NCBI GenBank assembly: GCA_944386015.1 | Contig: CALWZK010000009.1 | Coordinates: forward strand, 1 to 53,873 | Origin: an uncultured Faecalibacterium sp. | GTDB lineage: Bacteria; Bacillota; Clostridia; Oscillospirales; Ruminococcaceae | Direction: 5' to 3' | DNA: 53,873 bases | Part shown: positions 42,202 to 49,206 of the stretch, in pieces | Position numbering within the stretch: the first letter of the stretch is position 1 | How the letters are laid out: every line of letters begins with the position of its first letter | Notes under the pieces: model-generated | Seen by the model: only the letters and a program-made list of their open reading frames with translations | What the model was told of the DNA's origin: nothing | Databases searched by the model: none | Made by a program: the position numbers and the translations under genes

Positions 42202-43022
42202 AGGTTTCCTGTGATCTCTGCTTTCACCGCTGCGCCCTGGCGGAGGGCCAGACCGGCCTGTGCCGGGCCCGGGCCAATCGGGGCGGGGAGATTGTCCCCC
42301 TGAACTATGGCCGCCTCACCGCCCTGGCCCTGGACCCCATCGAGAAAAAGCCCCTGCGGCGGTTCCACCCCGGCAGCCTGATTTTGTCGGCGGGGAGCTT
42401 CGGGTGCAATCTCCGCTGCCCCTTCTGCCAGAACGCCGAAATTGCCGCGGCGGGCCCCGAAAGCTTCACCCGGGACTGCTCCCCGGAACAGTTGGCACAG
42501 ACCGCACTGGAACTGCGCAGCCGGGGGAACATCGGGGTGGCCTACACCTACAACGAGCCCCTGGTGGGCTATGAATATGTGCGGGACTGCGCCCGGCTGG
42601 TGCATCAGGCCGGGATGGTCAACGTCCTGGTCACCAACGGCACCATCCAGCCGGGCCCCTGGGAGGCCCTGCTCCCCCTGCTGGACGCGGTGAACATCGA
42701 CCTGAAGGGTTTTACCCAGGGCTGGTACAACATCCTGGGAGGTGATCTTGCCACCGTCCAGCGGTCCATCTCGATGGCCGCCCGAGCCTGCCATCTGGAG
42801 GTCACCACCCTGGTGGTGCCGGGGGAAAACGACACGGTGCAGGAGATGGACGCCCTGGCCCGGTGGCTGGCCTCGGTGAGCCCCGACATTCCCCTCCACG
42901 TCTCCCGGTTTTTCCCGCGGCACAAGATGCAGGACAAGTCCCCCACCCCGGTGGACACCGTCTACCGCCTGGCGGATACCGCCCGGCAGCACCTGCACTG
43001 GGTCTACACCGGCAACTGCTGA
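42198..43022 (+). CDS. amrS: AmmeMemoRadiSam system radical SAM enzyme
   Basis: The 274-residue protein has the radical SAM cluster motif CNLRCPFC (CxxxCxxC near residue 70) and the expected TIM-barrel segments (TYNEPLVGYEYV, NTYN-like INIDLKG near 170). A short cysteine motif CDLCFHRC...GLC at the N-terminus may bind a second metal or cluster. It starts inside the stop of the Memo-AMMECR1 gene (ATGA at 42198), so the two are translated together. The substrate is unknown; glycyl-radical activase-like and peptide-modifying chemistries are possible. Confidence 0.9.
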   Translation: MKVSCDLCFHRCALAEGQTGLCRARANRGGEIVPLNYGRLTALALDPIEKKPLRRFHPGSLILSAGSFGCNLRCPFCQNAEIAAAGPESFTRDCSPEQLAQTALELRSRGNIGVAYTYNEPLVGYEYVRDCARLVHQAGMVNVLVTNGTIQPGPWEALLPLLDAVNIDLKGFTQGWYNILGGDLATVQRSISMAARACHLEVTTLVVPGENDTVQEMDALARWLASVSPDIPLHVSRFFPRHKMQDKSPTPVDTVYRLADTARQHLHWVYTGNC

Positions 43023-43027
43023 CACAA

Positions 43028-43080
43028 AACAACCGGAACAGCCTGTGCCAAAGGTACAGGCTGTTCCGGTTGTTCTTTGG
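43028..43080. terminator. Bidirectional terminator between amrS and tspO
   Basis: Bases 43028-43046 pair perfectly with 43056-43074 (19 pairs) around a nine-base loop, an unusually long arm, and then CTTTGG. Confidence 0.8.
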
Positions 43081-43083
43081 GTT

Positions 43084-43557
43084 TCAGTTGAGAATCCAGA
43101 CCCCCAGGTTCAGGTACCCGGCAAAGGCCACCCATACCAGATAGGGGATCTGCAGCTGGGCCGCGGCCTGTTCCACCCGGGAAAAGGCGGTGATCATCCA
43201 GAGGATGGCGCCCCAGAGGGCGATCAGCCACACCAGGGCCAGCCCGAACAGCTGGAACTTGAAGAACAAAATGCTCCACAGAAAGTTCATCCCCAGCTGC
43301 AGCCCAAAGACGGCCAGTGCCCGGCTCCGCTGAGGGCTGTCGGGGGCCAGGGCAACCCGGGCCGCGCCGATGCCCATCAGGGCATACAGGATGGTCCAGG
43401 CCACCGGGAACACCAGGGGCGGCGGGGACAGGGGCGGCTGCGCGATGCTGTCGGTGTAGATTTTGACATCCTCCCGAGTCAGCCACCCGGCCAGGCCGCC
43501 CACCGCCTCGGCCAGCAGAATCCATAACAAATAGGTCTTGATTTTGGTTCGGTTCAT
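43084..43557 (-). CDS. tspO: TspO/MBR family membrane protein
   Basis: The 157-residue protein has five membrane segments and the TspO motifs PPLSPPPLVFPVAWTILYALMG near residue 40, MNFLWSILFF near 90 and PYLVWVAFAGYLN near 137. TspO proteins bind porphyrins and similar ring compounds and affect stress responses; here the role is unknown. I chose the ATG at 43557 because GGGAGG lies about seven bases before it; the ATG at 43563 touches the site. The gene converges with amrS. Confidence 0.92.
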   Translation of the reverse strand: MNRTKIKTYLLWILLAEAVGGLAGWLTREDVKIYTDSIAQPPLSPPPLVFPVAWTILYALMGIGAARVALAPDSPQRSRALAVFGLQLGMNFLWSILFFKFQLFGLALVWLIALWGAILWMITAFSRVEQAAAQLQIPYLVWVAFAGYLNLGVWILN

Positions 43558-43628
43558 ACACATCCCTCCCCCACAGGGTATGCAGAAACCAAACGCCTAT
43601 CCACTGAAAAAACTGGAAGGGCCCGGGG

Positions 43629-44021
43629 TCAACCCTCTTTCCCCAGGGCGTCGGCGGCCAGGCAGGCAAGCCCCAGCCCCAGCAGGGCCAGCCCGTCTTT
43701 GGGGGGCAGGGCGTCCAGGAAGGAAAGGACTGCTGTGGCCGCCCCCATGGCCAGGGCCACCCCCCGCAGGATGGTGGACACCAGGGCGCCGGCCTCTTTG
43801 GGGGCGGGCCGGGGCTTTTCCTCTCCCTGCATCAGCTCTTCCAGGGACAGATCCAGCACCTGGGCCAGCAGGGGCAGGGACTGGATGTCGGGGCAGGACA
43901 AATCCCGCTCCCACTTGGAGACGGCCTTGTCGGTCACCCCCATCTTTTCCGCCAGCTCCAGCTGGGTCATGCCTTTTTCTTTCCGGGTCTGGGCGATCAG
44001 GGCGCCGAGGGTCTTTTTCAT
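43629..44021 (-). CDS. XRE-family regulator with C-terminal membrane helices
   Basis: The 130-residue protein has a Cro/C1 helix-turn-helix (about 1-65: LGALIAQTRKEKGMTQLELAEKMGVTDKAVSKWER, quoted in part as MGVTDKAVSKWER) and two hydrophobic helices near the C-terminus (about 85-125). This layout, a DNA-binding head and a membrane tail, is common in clostridial regulators. The ATG at 44021 has GGAGG nine bases upstream and is preferred over an in-frame ATG at 44069. Inverted CTCAACC half-sites lie upstream. Confidence 0.85.
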   Translation of the reverse strand: MKKTLGALIAQTRKEKGMTQLELAEKMGVTDKAVSKWERDLSCPDIQSLPLLAQVLDLSLEELMQGEEKPRPAPKEAGALVSTILRGVALAMGAATAVLSFLDALPPKDGLALLGLGLACLAADALGKEG

Positions 44022-44060
44022 GGCGGGTTCCTCCTTTGGGTGGTCGATTGCTTTGGTCCC

Positions 44061-44089
44061 ATTGTACATCCGTCCCCCTGGGTTCTCAA
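44061..44089 (-). promoter_or_regulatory. Promoter of the XRE gene
   Basis: On the minus strand TTGAGA (44084-44089) and TACAAT (44061-44066) are 17 bases apart. Confidence 0.5.
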
Positions 44090-44103
44090 CCGAAGTGAGG
44101 TTT

Positions 44104-44132
44104 CTTTCCCTCGACCATCGGTTGAGGGAAAG
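44104..44132. promoter_or_regulatory. Inverted repeat upstream of the XRE gene
   Basis: CTTTCCCTCGACC and GGTTGAGGGAAAG face each other around ATC (one G-T pair in 13). A third half-site, CTCAACC at 44086-44092, overlaps the -35 element. This looks like an operator array, probably for the regulator itself. Confidence 0.55.
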
Positions 44133-44167
44133 TAGAATCTCGATGCATCGTCTTTTTGCAATCGCGC

Positions 44168-44206
44168 AAAAAAGCCGCCCGGGGCGGCAGGCCTTCCGGG
44201 CGGCTT
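44168..44206 (-). terminator. Terminator of the rhodanese-SGNH unit
   Basis: AAGCCGCCCGG pairs with CCGGGCGGCTT, with T6 on the minus strand. Confidence 0.85.
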
Positions 44207-44215
44207 GGCAGGATG

Positions 44216-44590
44216 TCAGGTTACAATGTCGTAGGGCCAGGACATGATCCCGCCGAACTCATAAATGCCGGTATACCCCAGGCCGGCCAGGGCCTTGGCG
44301 GCCCGCTTGCTGCGGCTGCCGCTGCGGCAGTAGACCAGGACGGCGGCGTCCTTTTCGGGGATGACAGCGGCGGCGGTGTCCTCATCAATGGTGCCCACCG
44401 GCAGCAGCACCGCCCCGGGGATGTGGCCGCTGTCGTACTCGCTTTGCTCCCGCACGTCCAGCACCAGCACCTCCTGGGTGTCCATCATCTCTTTGGCCTT
44501 GTCCTGGCTGATCTTCTGATAGCTGTCGGCCCCGCAGCCGGTAAACATCAGCAGGGCCGAGCACACCAGGGGCAGAATGCGTTTTTTCAT
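44216..44590 (-). CDS. Rhodanese-domain lipoprotein
   Basis: The 124-residue protein has a lipobox (FTGC, cysteine near 19) and a rhodanese domain (about 28-124) with DVREQSEYDSGHIPGA and the catalytic loop YCRSGSRS near residue 88. It should move sulfur from a donor to a thiol outside the membrane or act as a disulfide partner. Its start overlaps the stop of the SGNH hydrolase gene by four bases, so the two form an operon. Confidence 0.9.
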   Translation of the reverse strand: MKKRILPLVCSALLMFTGCGADSYQKISQDKAKEMMDTQEVLVLDVREQSEYDSGHIPGAVLLPVGTIDEDTAAAVIPEKDAAVLVYCRSGSRSKRAAKALAGLGYTGIYEFGGIMSWPYDIVT

Positions 44591-45123
44591 CGAAATACCT
44601 CCTTGTACAGTCCCGCGGCAAAGGCCCGGTGGCCCTCCGGGGTGAAGTGGACGCCGTCATAGTCCAGGGTGACCCCCCAGGCCCCGGCATCGGCGAACCG
44701 GATGCCCATCGCCGCTGCCAGTTCCCGATAAAGCCGGGCCAGCCGGGCCGAGGCGGCAGGCAGGCTCTCCTCCTGGACCCACGCCCCCGGCTCCAGGGGC
44801 GGCGGGGCGATCAGCAGCAGCCTGTCCCGGGTCAGGTTCACCCCGGCGAGAAACTGCTCCATCCGCCGGGCCGCCGTCCCGGGGGCAGCCCCTTCCAGCA
44901 GATCGTTGGTGCCCAGCATCACCACCAGCAAATCGGTGTCCGTCGGGAAGGTTACCGCCTCCCGGGGGATGCTCCTGCCGTTGAGGCCCCGGTTGCAGAT
45001 CTCCCAGCCGGTTTTCCCGGCCAGGATGTCCACCCACCGGCTGCCGGCGTCGTACCGCTCCCCCAGCCAGGACCGGGGGTCGTAGCCCCAGGTGTTGGAA
45101 TCTCCATAGCAGATCACTTTCAT
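44587..45123 (-). CDS. SGNH/GDSL hydrolase
   Basis: The 178-residue esterase has the GDSNTWGYDPR block with the nucleophile serine near residue 9, GLNGRS near 47, the MLGTNDLL block near 70 and the final DGVHFTPEGH triad block near 155. It has no signal peptide. The closest resemblance is to arylesterase/acyl-CoA thioesterase-like SGNH enzymes. It is the first gene of a two-gene unit with the rhodanese lipoprotein. Confidence 0.9.
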   Translation of the reverse strand: MKVICYGDSNTWGYDPRSWLGERYDAGSRWVDILAGKTGWEICNRGLNGRSIPREAVTFPTDTDLLVVMLGTNDLLEGAAPGTAARRMEQFLAGVNLTRDRLLLIAPPPLEPGAWVQEESLPAASARLARLYRELAAAMGIRFADAGAWGVTLDYDGVHFTPEGHRAFAAGLYKEVFR

Positions 45124-45237
45124 GGTTTTGTCCTCCCGGCGTCCCGTCGTTTCTGCTGCCATTATAGCATGGCGCCGCCCGGCCCACAACGGCCTGTGTG
45201 ACCGGGGCACAGTCTTTCTTTTTCCACGGCATTCTGT

Positions 45238-45243
45238 TATAAT
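45238..45243 (+). promoter_or_regulatory. -10 element of the small membrane protein gene
   Basis: TATAAT lies 40 bases before the start, with a weak TTTCTT -35 at 45215-45220 (17-base spacer). Confidence 0.5.
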
Positions 45244-45282
45244 ATATAAAAAGAATTCTTCCTTTGAAAGGAGCGTTTTGGA

Positions 45283-45561
45283 ATGGGTGAAATTTTGGCA
45301 GAGCTGGGCTCTTTTCTGCTGAGCGAAGGACTGTACGCCCTGCGGAAAAAGCACCCCCTCCTCTACGGCCTGGCCATGGGCTGCATCCTGGTGCTGTTCG
45401 GGGGGCTGGCCGTCTTCTTTTATGCCGTGGGTGCCCCGGTGAAGGGCACCTTCATGGCAGTGTTCACCCTGGGGATGGGGTTGCTGCTTGTTTATGGCCT
45501 CCGCAAGGACCCCAGGCCCTCCCGCCCCGGCTGGAACTCCTGGTTTGCCAAGCGCCGCTGA
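45283..45561 (+). CDS. Small membrane protein
   Basis: The 92-residue protein has two hydrophobic helices (about 30-52 and 56-73) and a basic tail (GLRKDPRPSRPGW, WFAKRR). GAAAGGAG precedes the ATG. No family is recognised. It has its own promoter and terminator and lies ahead of the sigma-factor gene. Confidence 0.65.
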   Translation: MGEILAELGSFLLSEGLYALRKKHPLLYGLAMGCILVLFGGLAVFFYAVGAPVKGTFMAVFTLGMGLLLVYGLRKDPRPSRPGWNSWFAKRR

Positions 45562-45605
45562 GCCGGGCCCGGCAGGGCGGCGCCCCAATCATTACAGTCA
45601 TTTCT

Positions 45606-45640
45606 GCTCCCGCTCCCCGGCGGGGGCTTTTGTTTTTTCT
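45606..45640 (+). terminator. Terminator of the small membrane protein gene
   Basis: GCTCCCGC pairs with GCGGGGGC, followed by TTTTGTTTTTT. Confidence 0.8.
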
Positions 45641-45713
45641 CCCCCGGCGGCGGGCAAATTTTTGCAGCGGGCCTCATACATTGGAACGAGTCCATCCAAG
45701 GGAGGTTTTGTCC

Positions 45714-46409
45714 ATGCTGCTGCAACTGCTGCAATTTTTCTCCGCCCGGTTCCTCTACCTGGCCCTTCATCTGGAGTCGGGCAGTTTTCCCCGGCCTCTC
45801 ACCCCCCGGGAGGAGGCCGCCGCCTTCGAGGCCCTGCGGGCGGGGGACCCCGCCGCCCGGGAAAAGATCATCCGCCACAACCTGCGGCTGGTGGCCCACA
45901 TCGCCAAGAAATACTATGCCCTCCCGGGGGATCAGGACGACCTCATCAGCATCGGCACCATCGGCCTGATCAAAGCGGTGAACACCTTTGACAGCACCCG
46001 CCGGGCCCGGTTTTCCACCTATGCCAGCCGCTGCATTGAAAACGAGATCCGGATGCAGTTCCGCCGGGACAAAAAGACAGGGCCCACCGTCTCGTTGCAG
46101 GACTCCCTGGACACCGGCAAGGATGACTCGGCCCTGACCCTCTCGGACCTTCTGCAGGACACCGCCTGCATGGAGGAAAACTGCGAAAAGAAAGATGACG
46201 CCGCCCGGCTGCGGGGTCTGATCGAGACCCTCCCCGCCCGGGAGCGCCAGCTGATTGTGCTGCGGTACGGCCTGGGGGGCCAGCCCCCGCTGACCCAGCT
46301 GGAAACCGCCCGGCTGCTGGGCATCAGCAGAAGCTATGTCTCCCGCCTGGAAACCCAGGCCATGGACCGGCTGCGGGCGCGGTGGGAAGGCCCCGCCCAT
46401 CCCCAATGA
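45714..46409 (+). CDS. sigK: Sigma-70 family factor, SigK-like
   Basis: The 231-residue protein has a hydrophobic start (MLLQLLQFFSARFLYLALHL) as in the pro-SigK leader, then region 2 (LVAHIAKKYY, QDDLISIGTIGLIKAVNTFD near 95), a region 3-like segment and region 4 (LPARERQLIVLRYGLGG and SRSYVSRLETQAMDRL near 200-225). SigK is the late mother-cell sporulation sigma factor. AAGGGAGG precedes the ATG at 45714. No other sporulation gene lies nearby. It may be a true SigK in a spore-former or a repurposed copy. Confidence 0.8.
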   Translation: MLLQLLQFFSARFLYLALHLESGSFPRPLTPREEAAAFEALRAGDPAAREKIIRHNLRLVAHIAKKYYALPGDQDDLISIGTIGLIKAVNTFDSTRRARFSTYASRCIENEIRMQFRRDKKTGPTVSLQDSLDTGKDDSALTLSDLLQDTACMEENCEKKDDAARLRGLIETLPARERQLIVLRYGLGGQPPLTQLETARLLGISRSYVSRLETQAMDRLRARWEGPAHPQ

Positions 46410-46427
46410 CAGCCCCGGGGGAACGCA

Positions 46428-46456
46428 TTGCCAGCCGCCCGGGGGCATGGTATACT
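46428..46456 (+). promoter_or_regulatory. Promoter of the Gfo/Idh/MocA gene
   Basis: TTGCCA (46428-46433) and TATACT (46451-46456) are 17 bases apart, 65 bases before the start codon. Confidence 0.6.
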
Positions 46457-46521
46457 GGTGGTGTACAATCAGCATCCGCGCCACGGCGGAACAGCCAACA
46501 CCCCACGGAAGGTAAACTACC

Positions 46522-47511
46522 ATGAAAATCGGAATTCTGGGCGCCGGGCAGATTGCCCAGGTTATGGCCCGCACCATCACCCTGCTCCACCAAAACGGCC
46601 ACCCCGAGGTGGAGCTCTACGCCGTCGGGGCGCGGGATTTGTCCCGGGCCCAGGCCTTTGCCCAGGCCCACGGGGTGGAGAAAGCCTTCGGCAGCTACGA
46701 GGCCATGCTCAGCGACCCTGACCTGGACCTGGTCTACATCGCCACCCCCCACTCCCACCATTACCGCCACATCAAGCTCTGCGCCGACTACGGCAAGCAC
46801 ATCCTGTGCGAAAAGTCCTTCACCGTCAGCGCCCGCCAGGCGGCGGACGCCATCCGCTATGCCCGCAGCAAGGGGGTGCTGGTCACCGAGGCCATCTGGA
46901 CCCGCTACCAGCCCATGCGCCGGATGATCCAGGAGACCCTGGCCTCCGGCCTCATCGGGGAGCCCCGGCTCCTCACCGCCAATCTGGGCTACTTCATCAC
47001 CGGCAACCACCGGATCGTGGTGCCCGAGCTGGCCGGCGGCGCCCTGCTGGATGTGGGCGTCTACACCCTGAACTTTGCCGAGATGGTGTTCGGCCGCCCC
47101 GACGCCATCCACGGCCTGTGCACCAAAAATGAGAACGGGGTAGATCTGACCGACAGCATCACCCTCACCTGGCAGGACGGCCGGGTGGCCAACCTCACCG
47201 CCGCCGCCAATGCGGTGTCCGACCGGTACGGCGTGATCTACGGCACCAATGGCTATATGATGGTGGAAAACATCAACAACCCCCAGGGCCTGCGGGTCTA
47301 CGACGCCGACAACCATCTGATCCACAGCCTCACCTGCCCCGCCCAGCTCACCGGCTATGAGTACGAGGTGCTGGAGACGGTGGACTGCATCCAGAGCGGG
47401 CTGCTGGAATGCCCCTCCATGCCCCACGCCGAGACCATCCACATGATGGAGCAGATGGACCATCTGCGGGCCCAGATGGGCATCCGCTACCCCTGCGAGG
47501 AGATCGACTGA
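46522..47511 (+). CDS. Gfo/Idh/MocA family oxidoreductase
   Basis: The 329-residue protein has an N-terminal Rossmann fold (KIGILGAGQIAQVMARTI) and the family block CEKSFTVSARQA near residue 95, where the lysine of the EKP-type motif is kept but proline is replaced by serine. The C-terminal alpha/beta domain holds GGALLDVGVYTLN near 173 with the aspartate of the active site. It should oxidise or reduce a sugar or cyclitol with NAD(P); it resembles dihydrodiol dehydrogenase-type members. Substrate unknown, and no sugar cluster surrounds it. Confidence 0.92.
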   Translation: MKIGILGAGQIAQVMARTITLLHQNGHPEVELYAVGARDLSRAQAFAQAHGVEKAFGSYEAMLSDPDLDLVYIATPHSHHYRHIKLCADYGKHILCEKSFTVSARQAADAIRYARSKGVLVTEAIWTRYQPMRRMIQETLASGLIGEPRLLTANLGYFITGNHRIVVPELAGGALLDVGVYTLNFAEMVFGRPDAIHGLCTKNENGVDLTDSITLTWQDGRVANLTAAANAVSDRYGVIYGTNGYMMVENINNPQGLRVYDADNHLIHSLTCPAQLTGYEYEVLETVDCIQSGLLECPSMPHAETIHMMEQMDHLRAQMGIRYPCEEID

Positions 47512-47532
47512 GCTTTCGTTTTCCGATACAAC

Positions 47533-47560
47533 AAAACCCCCGGCCAGGCCGGGGGTTTTT
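47533..47560 (+). terminator. Terminator of the oxidoreductase gene
   Basis: AAAACCCCCGGCC pairs with GGCCGGGGGTTTT, with T5 at the end. Confidence 0.92.
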
Positions 47561-47588
47561 CTGTGCGCAGGCTGCCACGGGCAGACAA

Positions 47589-47622
47589 AGGGGCCTCGCC
47601 CGCAAGGCAGGGCCCCTCTTTT
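47589..47622. terminator. Second hairpin, possible bidirectional terminator
   Basis: AGGGGCC and GGCCCCT pair around a smaller GCC...GGC stem, followed by CTTTTC on the plus strand. Confidence 0.55.
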
Positions 47623-47796
47623 CCGTCTGCTGCGACGGCATCTTTCCAGCCGGGCTGTTTGCCAGGGAATTCCGCAACACTCCTCACACAAGCCCGGCGG
47701 AATGACGCTGCTTCAGTATAACAAACTTTGCCGGCTTCTTCATCACATTTGTCTTATTTTGCCGGTTTTATGTCATAAACTGCAGGATTTCCCCTC

Positions 47797-48465
47797 TCAC
47801 TGCTCCAGCATCCAGGCGATGCCGGCGGCGGTGCGGGCAGCGGTGTCCCGGAAATGGTTCCCCGGGTTGAGCTGGAAAGTGGTGGTGATCCCCTGCTCCC
47901 GGCAAAAGGCTTGGATGGCCCGGGTGTTCTCCTCCACGGCGGCCATAAGGGGGTTCCGGGTCTTGCTCTCCTTGCTGCCCAGTGAGAAATAGAGGCAGTC
48001 GGGCCGGGGCGGGTGGGCCATCAGATACTCCCGGATGCCCGGGTACCACAGAGAGCCCGACATACTGGCCCCCCGCCGGAACACATGGGTGCGGCCCAGG
48101 GCCCACACCGCAAACAGCCCCGCCATGGAATACCCCGCCAGCCCCTCCCAGGCCGGAGCCCCCGGCAGCAGGGCCCGGGCGGCGGGCAGCAGGCTGCCGG
48201 TCATCCAGGCCAGGTACTCCGCTGCCCCGCCTGCAAAAGGCTCTTCCCCCCGGCGGACGGCGGGGGCGGGCCAGGGAGACAAATCTTTATCCCAGTCCAG
48301 CCCGCTGACCGCCACCAGGGAGCAGTCGGGGCAGCCCAGCTTGGCCATCTCGGCCCGGACCTGGCCGCCCTCCTCTCCATAGGTGTTGAGGTACACCGCC
48401 GGCGCCCCCGGCTGGCTGCCGGGCCACACCGAGACGGTTTTGCCGTCCAGCACAAATGGGTTCAT
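47797..48465 (-). CDS. Alpha/beta-hydrolase esterase
   Basis: The 222-residue protein has the nucleophile elbow GYSMAG near residue 112, acidic YFSLGSKE near 160 and PGNHF with the histidine near 200, as in esterase D/IroE-type serine hydrolases. It has no signal peptide. Substrate unknown. It lies downstream of the XRE gene by 30 bases on the same strand, so it may belong to that operon. Confidence 0.85.
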   Translation of the reverse strand: MNPFVLDGKTVSVWPGSQPGAPAVYLNTYGEEGGQVRAEMAKLGCPDCSLVAVSGLDWDKDLSPWPAPAVRRGEEPFAGGAAEYLAWMTGSLLPAARALLPGAPAWEGLAGYSMAGLFAVWALGRTHVFRRGASMSGSLWYPGIREYLMAHPPRPDCLYFSLGSKESKTRNPLMAAVEENTRAIQAFCREQGITTTFQLNPGNHFRDTAARTAAGIAWMLEQ

Positions 48466-48495
48466 CTATCCAGTCATCCTTTCCTCTCTGCCGCC

Positions 48496-48693
48496 TTACT
48501 CCTCCACTGTGAACACATCCTCGATAGACACATGGAACACCTCTGCAATCTTCCAGGCCAGCACCAGGGAGGGATTGTATCTGCCTTTTTCCAAGTTCCC
48601 GATGGTTTCCCGGCGAACCCCTACCAGCCTGGCCAGGTCTTCCTGCTTCATCCCATATTTGGCCCGGTATTCCTTCATCTTAGTCCGAATCAC
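48496..48693 (-). CDS. Small XRE-family regulator
   Basis: The 65-residue protein is a minimal Cro/C1 helix-turn-helix: KEYRAKYGMKQEDLARLVGV, RRETIGNLEKGRYNPSL, and a dimer-helix end. Two starts are possible. The GTG at 48693 gives the family's usual VIRTKMKEY beginning, with GGGGA seven bases upstream, inside the end of the DUF3796 gene. The ATG at 48678 starts one base after that gene's stop. I prefer the GTG. It probably represses its own operon. Confidence 0.85.
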   Translation of the reverse strand: MIRTKMKEYRAKYGMKQEDLARLVGVRRETIGNLEKGRYNPSLVLAWKIAEVFHVSIEDVFTVEE

Positions 48694-49051
48694 GTTCCAG
48701 TCCCCATCTTTCCCGGAATCCGTAATAGGCGGTGGAGAGGGCATAGACCACCACCGATACCGCCCATCCTGCCCCCAGGCCAGCGATCAGCGCCTGTTTT
48801 TCATCGGTCAGCCTCCCGAAGAAACAGACCAGCGCCACCAGAGCCACCGAGACCATCCCCAGATAAAAGGCCCGGGAAGCAGAGCGATTCATGGATTCCT
48901 CCAGCATTTCATCCGACTCCATAAAGAGATACTCGAAATCTACCACAAAGGCGAAAAAGGCCAGAAAGGATTTCGCCTCGGTGAAAATCCCGATCAGCCC
49001 CAACAGCGAAAGCAGGCCCAGGGACCCATACAAATTGCGTCTCATCTTCAT
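48680..49051 (-). CDS. DUF3796-type membrane protein
   Basis: The 123-residue protein has about three or four hydrophobic helices and the LGLLSLLGLIGIFTEAKSFLAFFAF beginning (quoted in part) typical of DUF3796 proteins, with DFEYLFMESDEMLEESMNRSA between helices. These proteins are usually encoded with a small XRE regulator, as here. The ATG at 49051 has GGAAGG nine bases upstream. Function unknown; a membrane sensor for the regulator is plausible. Confidence 0.75.
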   Translation of the reverse strand: MKMRRNLYGSLGLLSLLGLIGIFTEAKSFLAFFAFVVDFEYLFMESDEMLEESMNRSASRAFYLGMVSVALVALVCFFGRLTDEKQALIAGLGAGWAVSVVVYALSTAYYGFRERWGLERDSD

Positions 49052-49070
49052 ACAGACCATCCTTCCTTTT

Positions 49071-49127
49071 TGTGGTGTATTTCTATCTTTGTGTGATAAA
49101 TATACCACATTTTCAAAAGACAGTCAA
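49071..49127 (-). promoter_or_regulatory. Promoter and inverted repeat of the DUF3796-XRE operon
   Basis: On the minus strand TTGACT (49122-49127) and TATATT (49099-49104) are 17 bases apart. TGTGGTGTA (49071-49079) and TATACCACA (49101-49109) form an inverted repeat (eight of nine pairs), centred 30 bases apart; the distal half overlaps the -10 element. This is the probable operator for the XRE protein. Confidence 0.6.
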
Positions 49128-49145
49128 GACCTTTTACGGTGAATC

Positions 49146-49174
49146 TTGCCCCCCGGTCCGGGCCGGAGTATAAT
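49146..49174 (+). promoter_or_regulatory. Promoter of the M20 peptidase gene
   Basis: TTGCCC (49146-49151) and TATAAT (49169-49174) are 17 bases apart, just 32 bases before the start codon. Confidence 0.65.
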
Positions 49175-49206
49175 GGCCCTGACATTCATCAGGGAGGGAC
49201 AAGACC

